From TMED69 sp036130055 (GTDB taxonomy: Bacteria > Pseudomonadota > Gammaproteobacteria > Ga0077536): a stretch of 64,000 nt of DNA. Location: the NCBI GenBank assembly GCA_036130055.1, contig JAYYOR010000011.1:41671-105670 (forward strand), read 5' to 3'. The position numbers and the translations under genes were made by a program. Shown here in pieces: positions 1 to 8,521 of this stretch. The notes under the pieces are model-generated. The model was not told the DNA's origin. It ran no database searches and saw only the letters and a list, made by a program, of their open reading frames with translations. How positions within the stretch are numbered: the first letter of the stretch is position 1; each line of letters opens with the position of its first letter.

Positions 1-1110
1 GTTAATAATAGTTTTTGCTTCACTGGGTTTCTCAAGTAAGAAATTCTCTAATTGCTCTGAGATTACCTGCTCAACAACTGGCTTAACCTCGCTAGAAACA
101 AGTTTATCTTTAGTTTGAGATGAAAATTTTGGATCGGGCACTTTAACACTTACGATTGATGTTAATCCCTCTCTAATGTCATCGCCTGTAATATTCGGTT
201 TGGATTTTATTGAAGACAATTCTTTTTCTATGAATTGATTAAATGTTCTTGTCAATCCAGCTCTAAAGCCTGATAAATGTGAACCACCATCTCTTTGCGG
301 AATATTATTGGTGTAGCAAAAACAAGTTTCATGGTATGAATCAGTCCACTGAAGAGATAATTCCACCTCAATATTCGATTTGGAAGAAACTAAATGAATG
401 ATCTCTTGGTGCAGTGGGTTTTTAGTTTTATTCAAATGCTGAACATATGATGAAATTCCTCCCGAATAACAAAACTCTTGTTTCGTGTTGCTGCCTAAGT
501 CAGCTAAAGAAATAGATAACCCTGAATTTAGGAAGGCCAACTCTCGCAGACGTTTTGCTAAGATATCAATATTAAATTTTCTATTTCTAAAGGTTGTTGG
601 ACTTGGAAAGAATTTTATCTTTGTACCACTTTTATCTGTGTCTGAAACAGGCTCTATAGGGCCGTTTGGGGCACCATCATTGTAAATTTGTCTCCAGATT
701 TTACCATCGCGGGATATTTCCAGTTCTAACTTTTCGGATAAAGCATTAACAACGGAGACGCCCACGCCGTGTAATCCGCCTGCAACCTTGTATGTATTGT
801 CATCAAACTTACCCCCAGAATGGAGGGTGGTCATAATTACCTCTGCGGCTGAAACCTTTTCTTCTTCGTGGATATCTACTGGGATTCCTCTGCCATCATC
901 AGAAACAGAAACTGAGTTATCAGGATGAACTTCAACATTTATAGAACTACAGAACCCTGCCAAAGACTCATCTACTGAATTGTCGACCACCTCAAAAACC
1001 ATATGATGGAGACCCGTACCGTCATCTGTATCACCAATATACATCCCGGGACGCTTCTTAACGGCATCAAGCCCTTTTAAAACTTTAATGCTTTTAGAAT
1101 CGTAACTCAT
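1..1110 (-). CDS. gyrB: DNA gyrase subunit B (3' end beyond window)
   Basis: GyrB is the ATPase subunit of type II topoisomerase that, with GyrA, introduces negative supercoils. Translating the minus strand from the ATG at 1110 gives 370 uninterrupted codons to the window edge, so the protein lacks its C-terminal half here. The GHKL ATPase signatures are visible: E40 and N44 of the helix that binds Mg-ATP, DDGRGIP at 71-77 and GGLHGVGVSVVNAL at 111-124. The transducer-domain QTKDKL loop lies near residue 340. The start MSYDSKSIKVLKGLDAV matches the family. The ATG lies inside the 3' end of recF (17 bp overlap), so the two are probably translationally coupled in a dnaA-dnaN-recF-gyrB operon. 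Only the truncation by the window limits the call. Confidence 0.97.
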   Translation of the reverse strand, partial: MSYDSKSIKVLKGLDAVKKRPGMYIGDTDDGTGLHHMVFEVVDNSVDESLAGFCSSINVEVHPDNSVSVSDDGRGIPVDIHEEEKVSAAEVIMTTLHSGGKFDDNTYKVAGGLHGVGVSVVNALSEKLELEISRDGKIWRQIYNDGAPNGPIEPVSDTDKSGTKIKFFPSPTTFRNRKFNIDILAKRLRELAFLNSGLSISLADLGSNTKQEFCYSGGISSYVQHLNKTKNPLHQEIIHLVSSKSNIEVELSLQWTDSYHETCFCYTNNIPQRDGGSHLSGFRAGLTRTFNQFIEKELSSIKSKPNITGDDIREGLTSIVSVKVPDPKFSSQTKDKLVSSEVKPVVEQVISEQLENFLLEKPSEAKTIIN

Positions 1111-2197
1111 TATTCTTTATCCTTTTCGGTTGTTTTATTATGCCTTGTTCCACGTGAAACACCTTAGAGTCGGTAGAGTCTAAGAACTCTAAAAAATTCG
1201 ACTGTATGCTGCTGATGATTTTTTGCCCTTTTGTTTTCGTAATCTTTTCGGCTAAACCGCCTAGTTTTAAGGGGTCTAATTCTGATCCTAAATCATCAAT
1301 TAAAAAAATCGGCGCTACTGAACCATTGCAGCTTATATAATCGTGTATTGCTAATAATGATTCAAAAGCTATAACTTTTAACTGTCCTTTTGATAAACGT
1401 TTCGCACCTAGCTTACCTGAGACCTTAACACGCAGATCTGCTCTGTGAGCACCATTTAAAGTATAGCCTATTCTTGATTCTGATTCTCTATTACTTTCTA
1501 ATTGCTCCATAAGAGTTTTTTTGGAATCCCAACCACTAAAATAATCTATGGCAATCTCACCTAACTCTTCATTGAGTATGCTTTCGGCCAAGAAAAAATT
1601 TATTTCCTTTACAATCGCCCTACGATGCAAATCCATTTGAATGCTTCTCTCGCAAACCACTTGATTCCAGAAACTTAACTCGCTCCGGGAAAACCCAGAT
1701 TTCAGCAAATTATTCCTGTGTCCTAGCGCTTTTCGTAAATCTTTCCAGAGGTTAATGAAAGATGGTTTCACGTGGAACACAGCTCTATCCAAGAGGTCTC
1801 TCCGTGCTTTAGGTGATTCAGTAAGCAAGTCAGCGGCCCTGGAATTCCCAACTAATACGGGTATTTTTGATGCGACGTCAGACGTCTTGTTTACCGAATC
1901 TCCCTGTAGGGTATAGTTTGCAGTTGATAGTCCTTTTTCCAAACTAACATCAATTTCTGTCTTCGAGGAAAACCAAAAAGATCCCGCAACAGACATGCTT
2001 TCGCAACCATCATGAATTAAATCGCGCCACCGCGATAACCCGAAAGTTTTGCCACAAGACAAAAGATAAACTCCTTCTAGAAAGGATGTTTTGCCCGACC
2101 CGTTGTGGCCAACAATCAAGTTTATATTCTTATGTAATTTGACCGACGCATGACTTATACACCTTATGTTTTTGATGGTAAAGTCACTTAAATGCAT
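1094..2197 (-). CDS. recF: DNA replication/repair protein RecF
   Basis: RecF is an SMC-like ATPase that, with RecO and RecR, loads RecA at single-strand gaps. The 367-residue product is normal in length. The Walker A motif GHNGSGKTS is at residues 30-38, near the N-terminus as expected. An ABC-type signature (LSKGQLK) and a Walker B segment (IFLIDDLGSELD) lie in the C-terminal third. The gene sits 31 bp downstream of dnaN and overlaps gyrB by 17 bp, the classical dnaA-dnaN-recF-gyrB order. Family and context agree, so confidence is high. Confidence 0.96.
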   Translation of the reverse strand: MHLSDFTIKNIRCISHASVKLHKNINLIVGHNGSGKTSFLEGVYLLSCGKTFGLSRWRDLIHDGCESMSVAGSFWFSSKTEIDVSLEKGLSTANYTLQGDSVNKTSDVASKIPVLVGNSRAADLLTESPKARRDLLDRAVFHVKPSFINLWKDLRKALGHRNNLLKSGFSRSELSFWNQVVCERSIQMDLHRRAIVKEINFFLAESILNEELGEIAIDYFSGWDSKKTLMEQLESNRESESRIGYTLNGAHRADLRVKVSGKLGAKRLSKGQLKVIAFESLLAIHDYISCNGSVAPIFLIDDLGSELDPLKLGGLAEKITKTKGQKIISSIQSNFLEFLDSTDSKVFHVEQGIIKQPKRIKNNELRF

Positions 2198-2228
2198 TTA
2201 AAACACTTGATCTCCTAAAAAAAAATTA

Positions 2229-3338
2229 CTAGATCCTCATTGGCATCACGACATAGGTTAAGTCTTCATTATTTGGTACAGAAACAAGGCAACTCGCATC
2301 GGCACCTTGTAAGTCAATCCTAACAGAATCGCTAGATATAGCTTGAAGTATATCTTGTAAATAAGAAGCGTTGAAACCGACCTCCATTGATTGGCCGCTA
2401 TATTCAGCCTCTAATTCTTCTACTGCTTCTTCTTGTTCGTGATTGCTACCGGTAACCATAACTAGTTCTTCGGTAATATTCATTTTAACCAGAGGGTTTC
2501 TGTCTGATGCCAAAACCGCTGCCCGATTTAAGCCGCCCTTGAGTATCTCCTTACCTATGAATAACGGAGTAGATGTTTGCATTGGGATGACTTTTTTATA
2601 ATTAGGAAAAGAACCTTCAAGTAATTTTGTAGTTAACGACACCTCGTTCTTTACCATAACTTTAAAATGATTTGTTCCAATCATTAAATTAACTTTTGAA
2701 GATTTATCAAAAGATGATAATAACCTGCTTATCTCTAAAATACCCTTACGTGGAATGATAGATTGAATCAATTCTCTTGGATTAACCTTAATGCGCTTTT
2801 CAGCCATAGCCAATCTGTGACCATCTGTAGCAACGGTTTTAATTGTTTCAGAAGATACCTCGAGTAATAGCCCATTTAAATAATGCCTGACGTCTTGCAA
2901 AGCCATTGCAAACTCTGTTTTGTCAATTAGGTCTTTCAATAGGCCTACATCCAAATCAAATTCGCATAAAGTGTCAAAATCACCAATCTTGGGAAACTCT
3001 TGGGCTGAACTAAGAGCTAATGTAAATCTACTCTTTCCTGATTTTATTTTTGCTTGTTTTTCGGAAATATCAATTTTTATATCTGCATTTTCAGGAAGCT
3101 CTTTACAAATATCAAATAATTTTCTCGCTGGCAAAGCTACTTTAGTTTGGTCTTGAGTACCTATTGATATCGTAGTGTTCACCTCGACCTCAGTATCAGT
3201 AGCTGTGATAATTAATTGTTGGGCCTCGCATTGAAACAATACATTCGACAGTATAGGGATGGCTTGTCTTTTCTCAATTACGCCATTAGCTCTTTGAAGG
3301 GCTGGTAATAATAATTCTCTTTTTATATTAATATTCAT
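2229..3338 (-). CDS. dnaN: DNA polymerase III beta sliding clamp
   Basis: DnaN is the ring-shaped processivity clamp that tethers Pol III and serves as a docking site for replication and repair proteins. The 369-residue length fits three repeated clamp folds. The N-terminus (MNINIKRELLLPALQRANGV) and the C-terminal VVMPMRI are typical of proteobacterial clamps. The ATG at 3338 follows a leader that contains two DnaA-box-like sites and a sigma70-like promoter on the same strand (see separate entries). dnaN can therefore probably be transcribed independently of dnaA, possibly under DnaA control (inference). Confidence 0.97.
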   Translation of the reverse strand: MNINIKRELLLPALQRANGVIEKRQAIPILSNVLFQCEAQQLIITATDTEVEVNTTISIGTQDQTKVALPARKLFDICKELPENADIKIDISEKQAKIKSGKSRFTLALSSAQEFPKIGDFDTLCEFDLDVGLLKDLIDKTEFAMALQDVRHYLNGLLLEVSSETIKTVATDGHRLAMAEKRIKVNPRELIQSIIPRKGILEISRLLSSFDKSSKVNLMIGTNHFKVMVKNEVSLTTKLLEGSFPNYKKVIPMQTSTPLFIGKEILKGGLNRAAVLASDRNPLVKMNITEELVMVTGSNHEQEEAVEELEAEYSGQSMEVGFNASYLQDILQAISSDSVRIDLQGADASCLVSVPNNEDLTYVVMPMRI

Positions 3339-3353
3339 TATATTTATTATGTC

Positions 3354-3370
3354 TGTGGATTAGTGGATAA
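3354..3370 (-). promoter_or_regulatory. Pair of adjacent DnaA-box-like 9-mers
   Basis: On the minus strand the sequence reads TTATCCACT (3370-3362) followed by TAATCCACA (3362-3354). Each is one mismatch from the consensus TTATCCACA, and the two share one base. A weaker relative (GTTTCCACA, 3444-3436) lies about 65 bp away in the same gap. The sites fall in the dnaA-dnaN intergenic region, where DnaA binding is expected for origin function or for autoregulation of dnaA-dnaN. Their role is inferred from sequence and place only. Confidence 0.55.
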
Positions 3371-3381
3371 GTAAAAAATTA

Positions 3382-3410
3382 ATTGTAAATCATGGTATTA
3401 GGGTAAACAA
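3382..3410 (-). promoter_or_regulatory. Candidate sigma70 promoter for dnaN
   Basis: On the minus strand TTGTTT (3410-3405) is followed after exactly 17 bp by TACAAT (3387-3382). This is a good -35/-10 pair, with a predicted start site near 3375, about 37 bp before the dnaN ATG. The DnaA-like boxes at 3370-3354 would lie just downstream of the start site. Seen by inspection only. Confidence 0.5.
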
Positions 3411-3514
3411 TCAAAATATAACATTGTTTTTTTTTTGTGGAAACGTTATTGATAAATATGTATAGAATTAAATTAAAAATTTCTGGATGGGAAAATTAAT
3501 AAGTTACCAACAGG

Positions 3515-4828
3515 TTAGCTAGAAAGAATTCTATCTAAATTTGAGTAATCTTCTTGAACCCTAGCGTCGGTAATTTTCAATTCAGAAATTTTCTTGCATG
3601 CATGTATAACAGTTGTATGGTCTCGCCCGCCAAAGGCATCACCAATTTCTGGCAAAGAATGAGTTGTTAGCTCTTTTGATAAGGCCATTGCAATCTGACG
3701 TGGTCTAGCTATAGACCGATTGCGACGTTTTGATAGGATGTCCGCCAATCTTATTTTATAATATTCAGCTACGGTTTTTTGGATATTTTGTAAGGTAATT
3801 GTCTTATCTTGAAGTGCTAGTAAATCTTTAAGGGCTTCTTTCGCAAAATCTAAAGTAATTGGGTGACCAGTAAAGTTTGAATTAGCAACCACTCTGTGCA
3901 AGGCTCCTTCGAGCTCTCTTACATTCGCGCGGAATCTTTTACCAATTAAAAAAGCAACTTCATCAGGTAAATTCACTCCCATAAGCTGAGCTTTTGACAT
4001 AAGTATAGCAACCCTTGTTTCTAACTCTGGTGGCTCTATATTGACACTTAAACCCCACCCAAAACGTGATTTCAATCTTTCTTCGACCCCTGTTACTTCT
4101 TTTGGATAGGAGTCACAAGTTAATACAATTTGATGCTTACTTTCTAAAAGGTTATTAAAAGTGTGAAAAAACTCTTCTTGAGATCTCTCTTTACCACCAA
4201 AAAATTGTATGTCATCTATTAAAAGGGCATCGACAGAGCGATAAAATTTCTTAAAATCATTAATCTTATTGTGTTGAAGAGCTCTAACCATATCTTGAAC
4301 AAAGGCCTCCGAATGCACATAAACAGGTTTTTTGGTTTTATCTAATTTTTTAATTAAATTTCCTACAGCATGCATAAGGTGTGTTTTTCCTAGTCCTACA
4401 CCCCCTGAAATGAACAGAGGGTTATAGGTTTTACCAGGGCTTTCTGAAACCTGAATTGCTGCTGCTCTTGCAATTTGGTTAGATTTACCACTTATGAATG
4501 ATTCAAAAGTAAAGTCTTGTAAACCAGATTTTCTAAATTTCGATTGATGAGGTTTCTTTTTGATTTTGTTGTGATTTGCATATCGGTTGCTTCCAATTTC
4601 AAAGGTTACCTGAACATCGTCTCGGAAATAAGTTTTTATAGCTAGTTCCATTATTTCTGCATACTTTTCAACTAATATGTCAAAAACGAAACTATTTGGA
4701 GCAAGAATTTTAATGCAGTTATCAATTTCCTCGTACTGAAGCGGTTTTATCCAGGTGTTATATTCCTTTGCGGATAAATTGTTCTTTAAGTTTTCCAGAC
4801 AATCATTCCACTTGATAGATGTTTTCAA
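3515..4828 (-). CDS. dnaA: Chromosomal replication initiator DnaA
   Basis: DnaA is the AAA+ initiator that binds DnaA boxes and melts the origin. With a TTG start at 4828 the product is 437 residues and begins MKTSIKWNDCLENLKNNL, which aligns with the usual DnaA N-terminus. An AAGAGA ribosome site lies 6 bases upstream. The reading frame is open 54 bp further to another TTG (4882), but that has no ribosome site and adds residues unlike the family. Domain I is at about 1-70, Walker A GGVGLGKT at 142-149, Walker B LLIDDIQFF follows, and the C-terminal DNA-binding signature FGGRDHTTVIHACKKI is intact. The gene is divergent from rpmH, as is standard in this class. Confidence 0.96.
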   Translation of the reverse strand: MKTSIKWNDCLENLKNNLSAKEYNTWIKPLQYEEIDNCIKILAPNSFVFDILVEKYAEIMELAIKTYFRDDVQVTFEIGSNRYANHNKIKKKPHQSKFRKSGLQDFTFESFISGKSNQIARAAAIQVSESPGKTYNPLFISGGVGLGKTHLMHAVGNLIKKLDKTKKPVYVHSEAFVQDMVRALQHNKINDFKKFYRSVDALLIDDIQFFGGKERSQEEFFHTFNNLLESKHQIVLTCDSYPKEVTGVEERLKSRFGWGLSVNIEPPELETRVAILMSKAQLMGVNLPDEVAFLIGKRFRANVRELEGALHRVVANSNFTGHPITLDFAKEALKDLLALQDKTITLQNIQKTVAEYYKIRLADILSKRRNRSIARPRQIAMALSKELTTHSLPEIGDAFGGRDHTTVIHACKKISELKITDARVQEDYSNLDRILSS

Positions 4829-4910
4829 TACATATCTCTTTATTAAAGTGACAGGGTCTTTCCAAAATATTATGATAGACAAATCGGAAACAGTTTTTAC
4901 TGTAAGAGTA

Positions 4911-4939
4911 TTGCTAAACCAATCAAAAAATAATAATAT
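4911..4939 (+). promoter_or_regulatory. Candidate sigma70 promoter for rpmH-rnpA
   Basis: TTGCTA (4911-4916), a 17 bp spacer, then TAATAT (4934-4939) form a good -35/-10 pair. The predicted start site is near 4946, about 53 bp before the rpmH ATG. It lies in the divergent dnaA/rpmH gap, where an rpmH promoter is expected. Not experimentally supported. Confidence 0.5.
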
Positions 4940-4998
4940 CGCGACCCTTACACCGTAACCGTAACACTAACATAAAATACTTAAATTGGTGAATAGAA

Positions 4999-5136
4999 AT
5001 GAAAAGAACTTTTCAACCAAACCGACTCAAACGTTCGAAAAAGCATGGATTTAGGGCCAGAATGAAGACTAAAGCTGGTCGGAGAATTATCAAAGCCCGT
5101 AGATCTAAAGGCCGCTACGTTTTAGCTGCAGATTAA
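4999..5136 (+). CDS. rpmH: 50S ribosomal protein L34
   Basis: L34 is a small, very basic protein of the large ribosomal subunit. The frame from the ATG at 4999 to the TAA at 5134-5136 encodes 45 residues, starting MKRTFQPNRLKRSKKHGFRA and ending GRYVLAAD. It matches the L34 family in sequence and length (E. coli L34 has 46). It lies divergent from dnaA and 9 bp ahead of rnpA, in the near-universal rpmH-rnpA pair. Short length does not reduce confidence, because the whole sequence is diagnostic. Confidence 0.98.
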   Translation: MKRTFQPNRLKRSKKHGFRARMKTKAGRRIIKARRSKGRYVLAAD

Positions 5137-5145
5137 AGATAATTT

Positions 5146-5493
5146 ATGCGATTTCCTTCTAAGTATAGAATTTCAGAAAATTGGGTTTTTAATGAATTTT
5201 TAATAGCTGGAAAAATCTTAAATTCACCGAATTACCGATTATACTGGAAAACAAACAATTTCGACTTTCCAAGATTAGCCGTTCGAGTCCCGAAAAAGGA
5301 ACTACGTGGAGCGGTTTTACGGAATCGGTTAAAAAGGGTAATTAGGGAGATATTTAGAAATAGATTAGACACACTTTTAGTATTCGATTATCTAATTGTG
5401 TGTAGACGCCAATTGGGAGTTTGTTCTAACAAAGAAATTAGAACCTCTTTCGTCGCTCAACTAAATAAAATTTCTCCGATTTTAACGGATTAA
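5146..5493 (+). CDS. rnpA: Ribonuclease P protein component
   Basis: RnpA is the basic protein subunit that helps the RNase P RNA bind and cleave pre-tRNA 5' leaders. The 115-residue product carries the RNR signature (RNRLKRVIREIFRNR, about residues 65-79) and the expected basic, aromatic N-terminal half. It lies 9 bp after rpmH. yidD, usually the next gene, is absent: only 25 bp separate rnpA from yidC. Confidence 0.95.
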   Translation: MRFPSKYRISENWVFNEFLIAGKILNSPNYRLYWKTNNFDFPRLAVRVPKKELRGAVLRNRLKRVIREIFRNRLDTLLVFDYLIVCRRQLGVCSNKEIRTSFVAQLNKISPILTD

Positions 5494-5518
5494 AATTCTA
5501 ATTTTCTAAGGAAGATAA

Positions 5519-7156
5519 ATGGAACGAATTAGGCCTTTTTTGATGATAACTTTGATTTTCTTGGGATTGCTGTTGTGGCAAGCCTGGCAAGATCGATATC
5601 AGCAAAGCACTACTAAAACCGAAATTAATAAAATAAGTTCTGATAATAGCCCAATCCTATCTAGCAACGAAGTAGATGTCCCAATCCCGCCCAAAACAGC
5701 CACAGAAAATATTGTTTCAAATTTAAAGGAATCTGAATTACCAGAAATTAAATATTTAGAAACAGAGGTTTTTAGGTTAGGAGTAAATCCTAAAGGAGGT
5801 AAAATTACTGAGCTTCTTTTAAAAAACTATCCGACTTCACTAAAAACCCCCTTTGACTATGTTGAGATGCTGAATGATTCCGCTTTAACCTATTTTGCTT
5901 ATCAAAACGGCTTAGCGGGAAACGAAAACCTTCCAAATCACAATTCTCTATATAAATTCGAGGGAATTGACAGAAAGAATACACAAGGTGGTCGGGAGCC
6001 TTCTTTGAATGTTGTTTTCAGTCACATTGAAAACGATATAAAGGTTACAAAAACCTATCACTTACAAGCTGATAGTTATTTAATAAATATCGAGTATTTG
6101 GTTGAAAATAACTCAAGTAATCCAATAGCTGTTCATAATTATGAACAGCTTAAACGTAAGACAATGTCTTCTAGAAACGGATTAATTTATACGTATGCTG
6201 GGGCTGTATTTTCTACCCCGAACAAGCGATTTGAAAAATATGATTTCGATGACTTGTTAGAAAAACCAATTAAAGAAAAATCCCCAAATAGTTGGATAGG
6301 AAACATGCAACATTATTTTGTCGCAGCTTTGATACCCCCCATCGATAGCGTTTTTAACTTTTATTCGAAAACCCATAATAATACAAATGAATATACAGTG
6401 GGCTTTGTTAGCGATGGTAATAGTTTACGACCAAACGAATCTTTAAAGTTGAGTTCAGCTGTTTACATTGGCCCTAAGATTCAGCCAGTTCTTGAGAAAA
6501 TTGCACCCGGGCTAGACTTAACAGTCGATTATGGAATTTTATGGTTCCTGTCTAAGCCATTATTTATTACTTTAAGTTTTATAAACGATCTCGTAAAAAA
6601 TTGGGGATGGGCGATTGTGTTACTGACTATTTTAATAAAAGTAATATTTTATCCATTATCAGCCGCAGGTTATCGCTCGATGGCTAAGTTAAAAACTGTT
6701 CAGCCGAAGATGATGGCGATTAAAGAACGATATTCTGGTGATAAGACTCAAATGAACCAAGCAATGATGAAATTGTATAAAGACGAAAAAATAAACCCTT
6801 TAGGCGGCTGTTTTCCCATATTAATTCAAATTCCTGTATTCATAGCTTTGTATTGGGTTCTTCTCGAAAGCGTCGAAATGCGGCAGGCTCCTTTTATTGG
6901 CTGGATCGTTGATTTATCAGCAAAAGATCCCTTTTTTGTTTTGCCGGTTTTAATGGGATTAAGCATGTGGCTCCAGCAAAAGTTAAATCCACCGCCGGTT
7001 GACCCAATCCAGGCAAAGGTTATGCAATTCTTGCCAATTATGTTTACAGCTTTTTTCGCCTTTTTTCCGTCTGGTCTTGTTCTATATTGGTTGGCTAATA
7101 ACGTTTTGTCGATACTACAGCAATGGAGAATTACGAAACAGATCGAACAAAGTTAA
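5519..7156 (+). CDS. yidC: Membrane protein insertase YidC
   Basis: YidC inserts and folds inner-membrane proteins, alone or with SecYEG. The 545-residue length and layout match the Gram-negative (long) type. A first membrane anchor lies at about 7-22, followed by a low-complexity linker, a periplasmic beta-sandwich domain (about 65-330) and the conserved five-helix core (about 345-540) with the GWAIVLLTILIKVIFYPLS segment. The downstream mnmE gene begins 6 bp after the stop, so the genes are probably co-transcribed from rpmH. Confidence 0.97.
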   Translation: MERIRPFLMITLIFLGLLLWQAWQDRYQQSTTKTEINKISSDNSPILSSNEVDVPIPPKTATENIVSNLKESELPEIKYLETEVFRLGVNPKGGKITELLLKNYPTSLKTPFDYVEMLNDSALTYFAYQNGLAGNENLPNHNSLYKFEGIDRKNTQGGREPSLNVVFSHIENDIKVTKTYHLQADSYLINIEYLVENNSSNPIAVHNYEQLKRKTMSSRNGLIYTYAGAVFSTPNKRFEKYDFDDLLEKPIKEKSPNSWIGNMQHYFVAALIPPIDSVFNFYSKTHNNTNEYTVGFVSDGNSLRPNESLKLSSAVYIGPKIQPVLEKIAPGLDLTVDYGILWFLSKPLFITLSFINDLVKNWGWAIVLLTILIKVIFYPLSAAGYRSMAKLKTVQPKMMAIKERYSGDKTQMNQAMMKLYKDEKINPLGGCFPILIQIPVFIALYWVLLESVEMRQAPFIGWIVDLSAKDPFFVLPVLMGLSMWLQQKLNPPPVDPIQAKVMQFLPIMFTAFFAFFPSGLVLYWLANNVLSILQQWRITKQIEQS

Positions 7157-7162
7157 GATTTT

Positions 7163-8506
7163 ATGCAAAACGATACAATTGTAGCTATATCTACTCCAAG
7201 CGGTAGATCCGGCATAGGGGTAATACGGCTCTCAGGACAGAACGCCAAATCAATAGCTTTTGGTGTCACAGGAAAAAAACTCCAAGTTAAGGTCCCGAAA
7301 CTTTGTTCTATCAAAGATGAGAATAAACAAACTATTGACGAAGCTATTGTTGTTTTATACCAGGCACCGAAGTCATATACTGGTGACGACCTGATTGAAA
7401 TTCAATGTCATGGAAATCCAGTAATTTTAAATGAAGTAATGTCGTTGTGTTGCAAACGCGGAGCCCGACCTGCCAACCCAGGAGAATTTACGGAACGAGC
7501 TTTTAGAAACGGAAAAATGACTCTAGAAAAAGCTGAGGCTGTTGCAGATTTGATAAATAGCCAAAGTTTAAGAGCTGTGAAAAGCGCACAGCGGTCCCTT
7601 TCTGGAAGTTTTTCGACGCGGGTAAATCAGATTTCTGCTTCATTAAAAAATTCGCTTGTAGAGCTTGAAGCTGCGATAGACTTTAGCGATGAAACAGAAA
7701 ATTATTTTGAATCCTCATTAAATGAACAGATAAAAAATCAGAGAAAAGCATTAAAAAAATTAATTACAGTTGCAAAAAACGGAAATAAATTATCAATGGG
7801 TTTGCAGGTTGTGCTAGCTGGTAAACCAAATGTTGGCAAATCGAGTTTGCTTAATATCATTTCCTCATCAAACAGAGCAATAGTAAATCAGCAACCAGGA
7901 ACCACAAGGGACACAATCGAAGTATCTATAGAGATAAAAGGGAACCCAATTAAACTAATTGATACAGCCGGTATCCGGGAGGATGCTGATGAAATTGAGC
8001 GAGAGGGGATTGCTAGAACAAAGGATGCCATCCATTTTTCAGATGTTGTTTTGTTTGTTGTTGATAATCAAAGAGATTTAAACAACTATCAAAATTTGTT
8101 ATCTAAATTAGAGCTTACAAAATACGAAAGTAAAATATTCTTGATTCTTAACAAAATTGATAGACTTAAAGATAGGATAGACATTTTGAGAACACAACAA
8201 AATTTTACCGGAGTTTCAGCTATGACGGGCGATGGGGTGGAATCGCTTATGGAAAAGATAGGCTCGATATTGATAGCGGAAGATGAGGCTGAGACTGAAT
8301 TTATGGCCAGGAGCCGACATATAGTGGCTTTGGAATGTGCTCTAGAAGAACTGTCAAATATATCCTCCTCGCTTCCTTTCGCAAACCCTGAACTATTATC
8401 AGAACATTATAAAAGCTCAATAAAATATTTATCAAGAATAACGGGTGAATATTGTACAGAAGATTTGTTAGGTGATATTTTTAGTAAGTTTTGTATTGGA
8501 AAATAA
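7163..8506 (+). CDS. mnmE: tRNA modification GTPase MnmE
   Basis: MnmE works with MnmG to install the 5-carboxymethylaminomethyl group on wobble U34 of certain tRNAs. The 447-residue product has the N-terminal tetrahydrofolate-binding domain (starting AISTPSGRSGIGVIRLSG), a helical domain with an inserted G domain (P-loop GKPNVGKSS near 219-227, DTAG near 266-269, NKID near 330) and the C-terminal CIGK, whose Cys is a family hallmark. It closes the rpmH-rnpA-yidC-mnmE run. mnmG, rsmG and parAB, which often follow, are not here. Confidence 0.97.
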   Translation: MQNDTIVAISTPSGRSGIGVIRLSGQNAKSIAFGVTGKKLQVKVPKLCSIKDENKQTIDEAIVVLYQAPKSYTGDDLIEIQCHGNPVILNEVMSLCCKRGARPANPGEFTERAFRNGKMTLEKAEAVADLINSQSLRAVKSAQRSLSGSFSTRVNQISASLKNSLVELEAAIDFSDETENYFESSLNEQIKNQRKALKKLITVAKNGNKLSMGLQVVLAGKPNVGKSSLLNIISSSNRAIVNQQPGTTRDTIEVSIEIKGNPIKLIDTAGIREDADEIEREGIARTKDAIHFSDVVLFVVDNQRDLNNYQNLLSKLELTKYESKIFLILNKIDRLKDRIDILRTQQNFTGVSAMTGDGVESLMEKIGSILIAEDEAETEFMARSRHIVALECALEELSNISSSLPFANPELLSEHYKSSIKYLSRITGEYCTEDLLGDIFSKFCIGK

Positions 8507-8521
8507 AGTTGGTGGTTTGAT

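Larger units (their letters stand above)
3339..3514. other. oriC: Candidate replication origin region (dnaA-dnaN gap)
   Basis: This 176 bp gap separates dnaN and dnaA, which are otherwise parts of one operon. It holds the DnaA-box pair at 3354-3370, a weaker box at 3436-3444, and a strongly AT-rich stretch from about 3411 to 3500 with a run of ten T at 3426-3436 that could be an unwinding element. Origins in this position are known in several bacteria, and in pseudomonads boxes flank dnaA. The rpmH-dnaA gap on the other side shows no clear boxes. Only a few boxes are visible, so the true origin could lie elsewhere. Confidence 0.4.

Noticed and set aside
2920..3156. 78-codon plus-strand open frame
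   Set aside because: Antisense inside dnaN, with no family signal.
4829..4882. N-terminal extension of dnaA from a TTG at 4882
   Set aside because: No ribosome site, and the residues do not resemble the DnaA N-terminus; the TTG at 4828 has AAGAGA at good spacing and family-like sequence.
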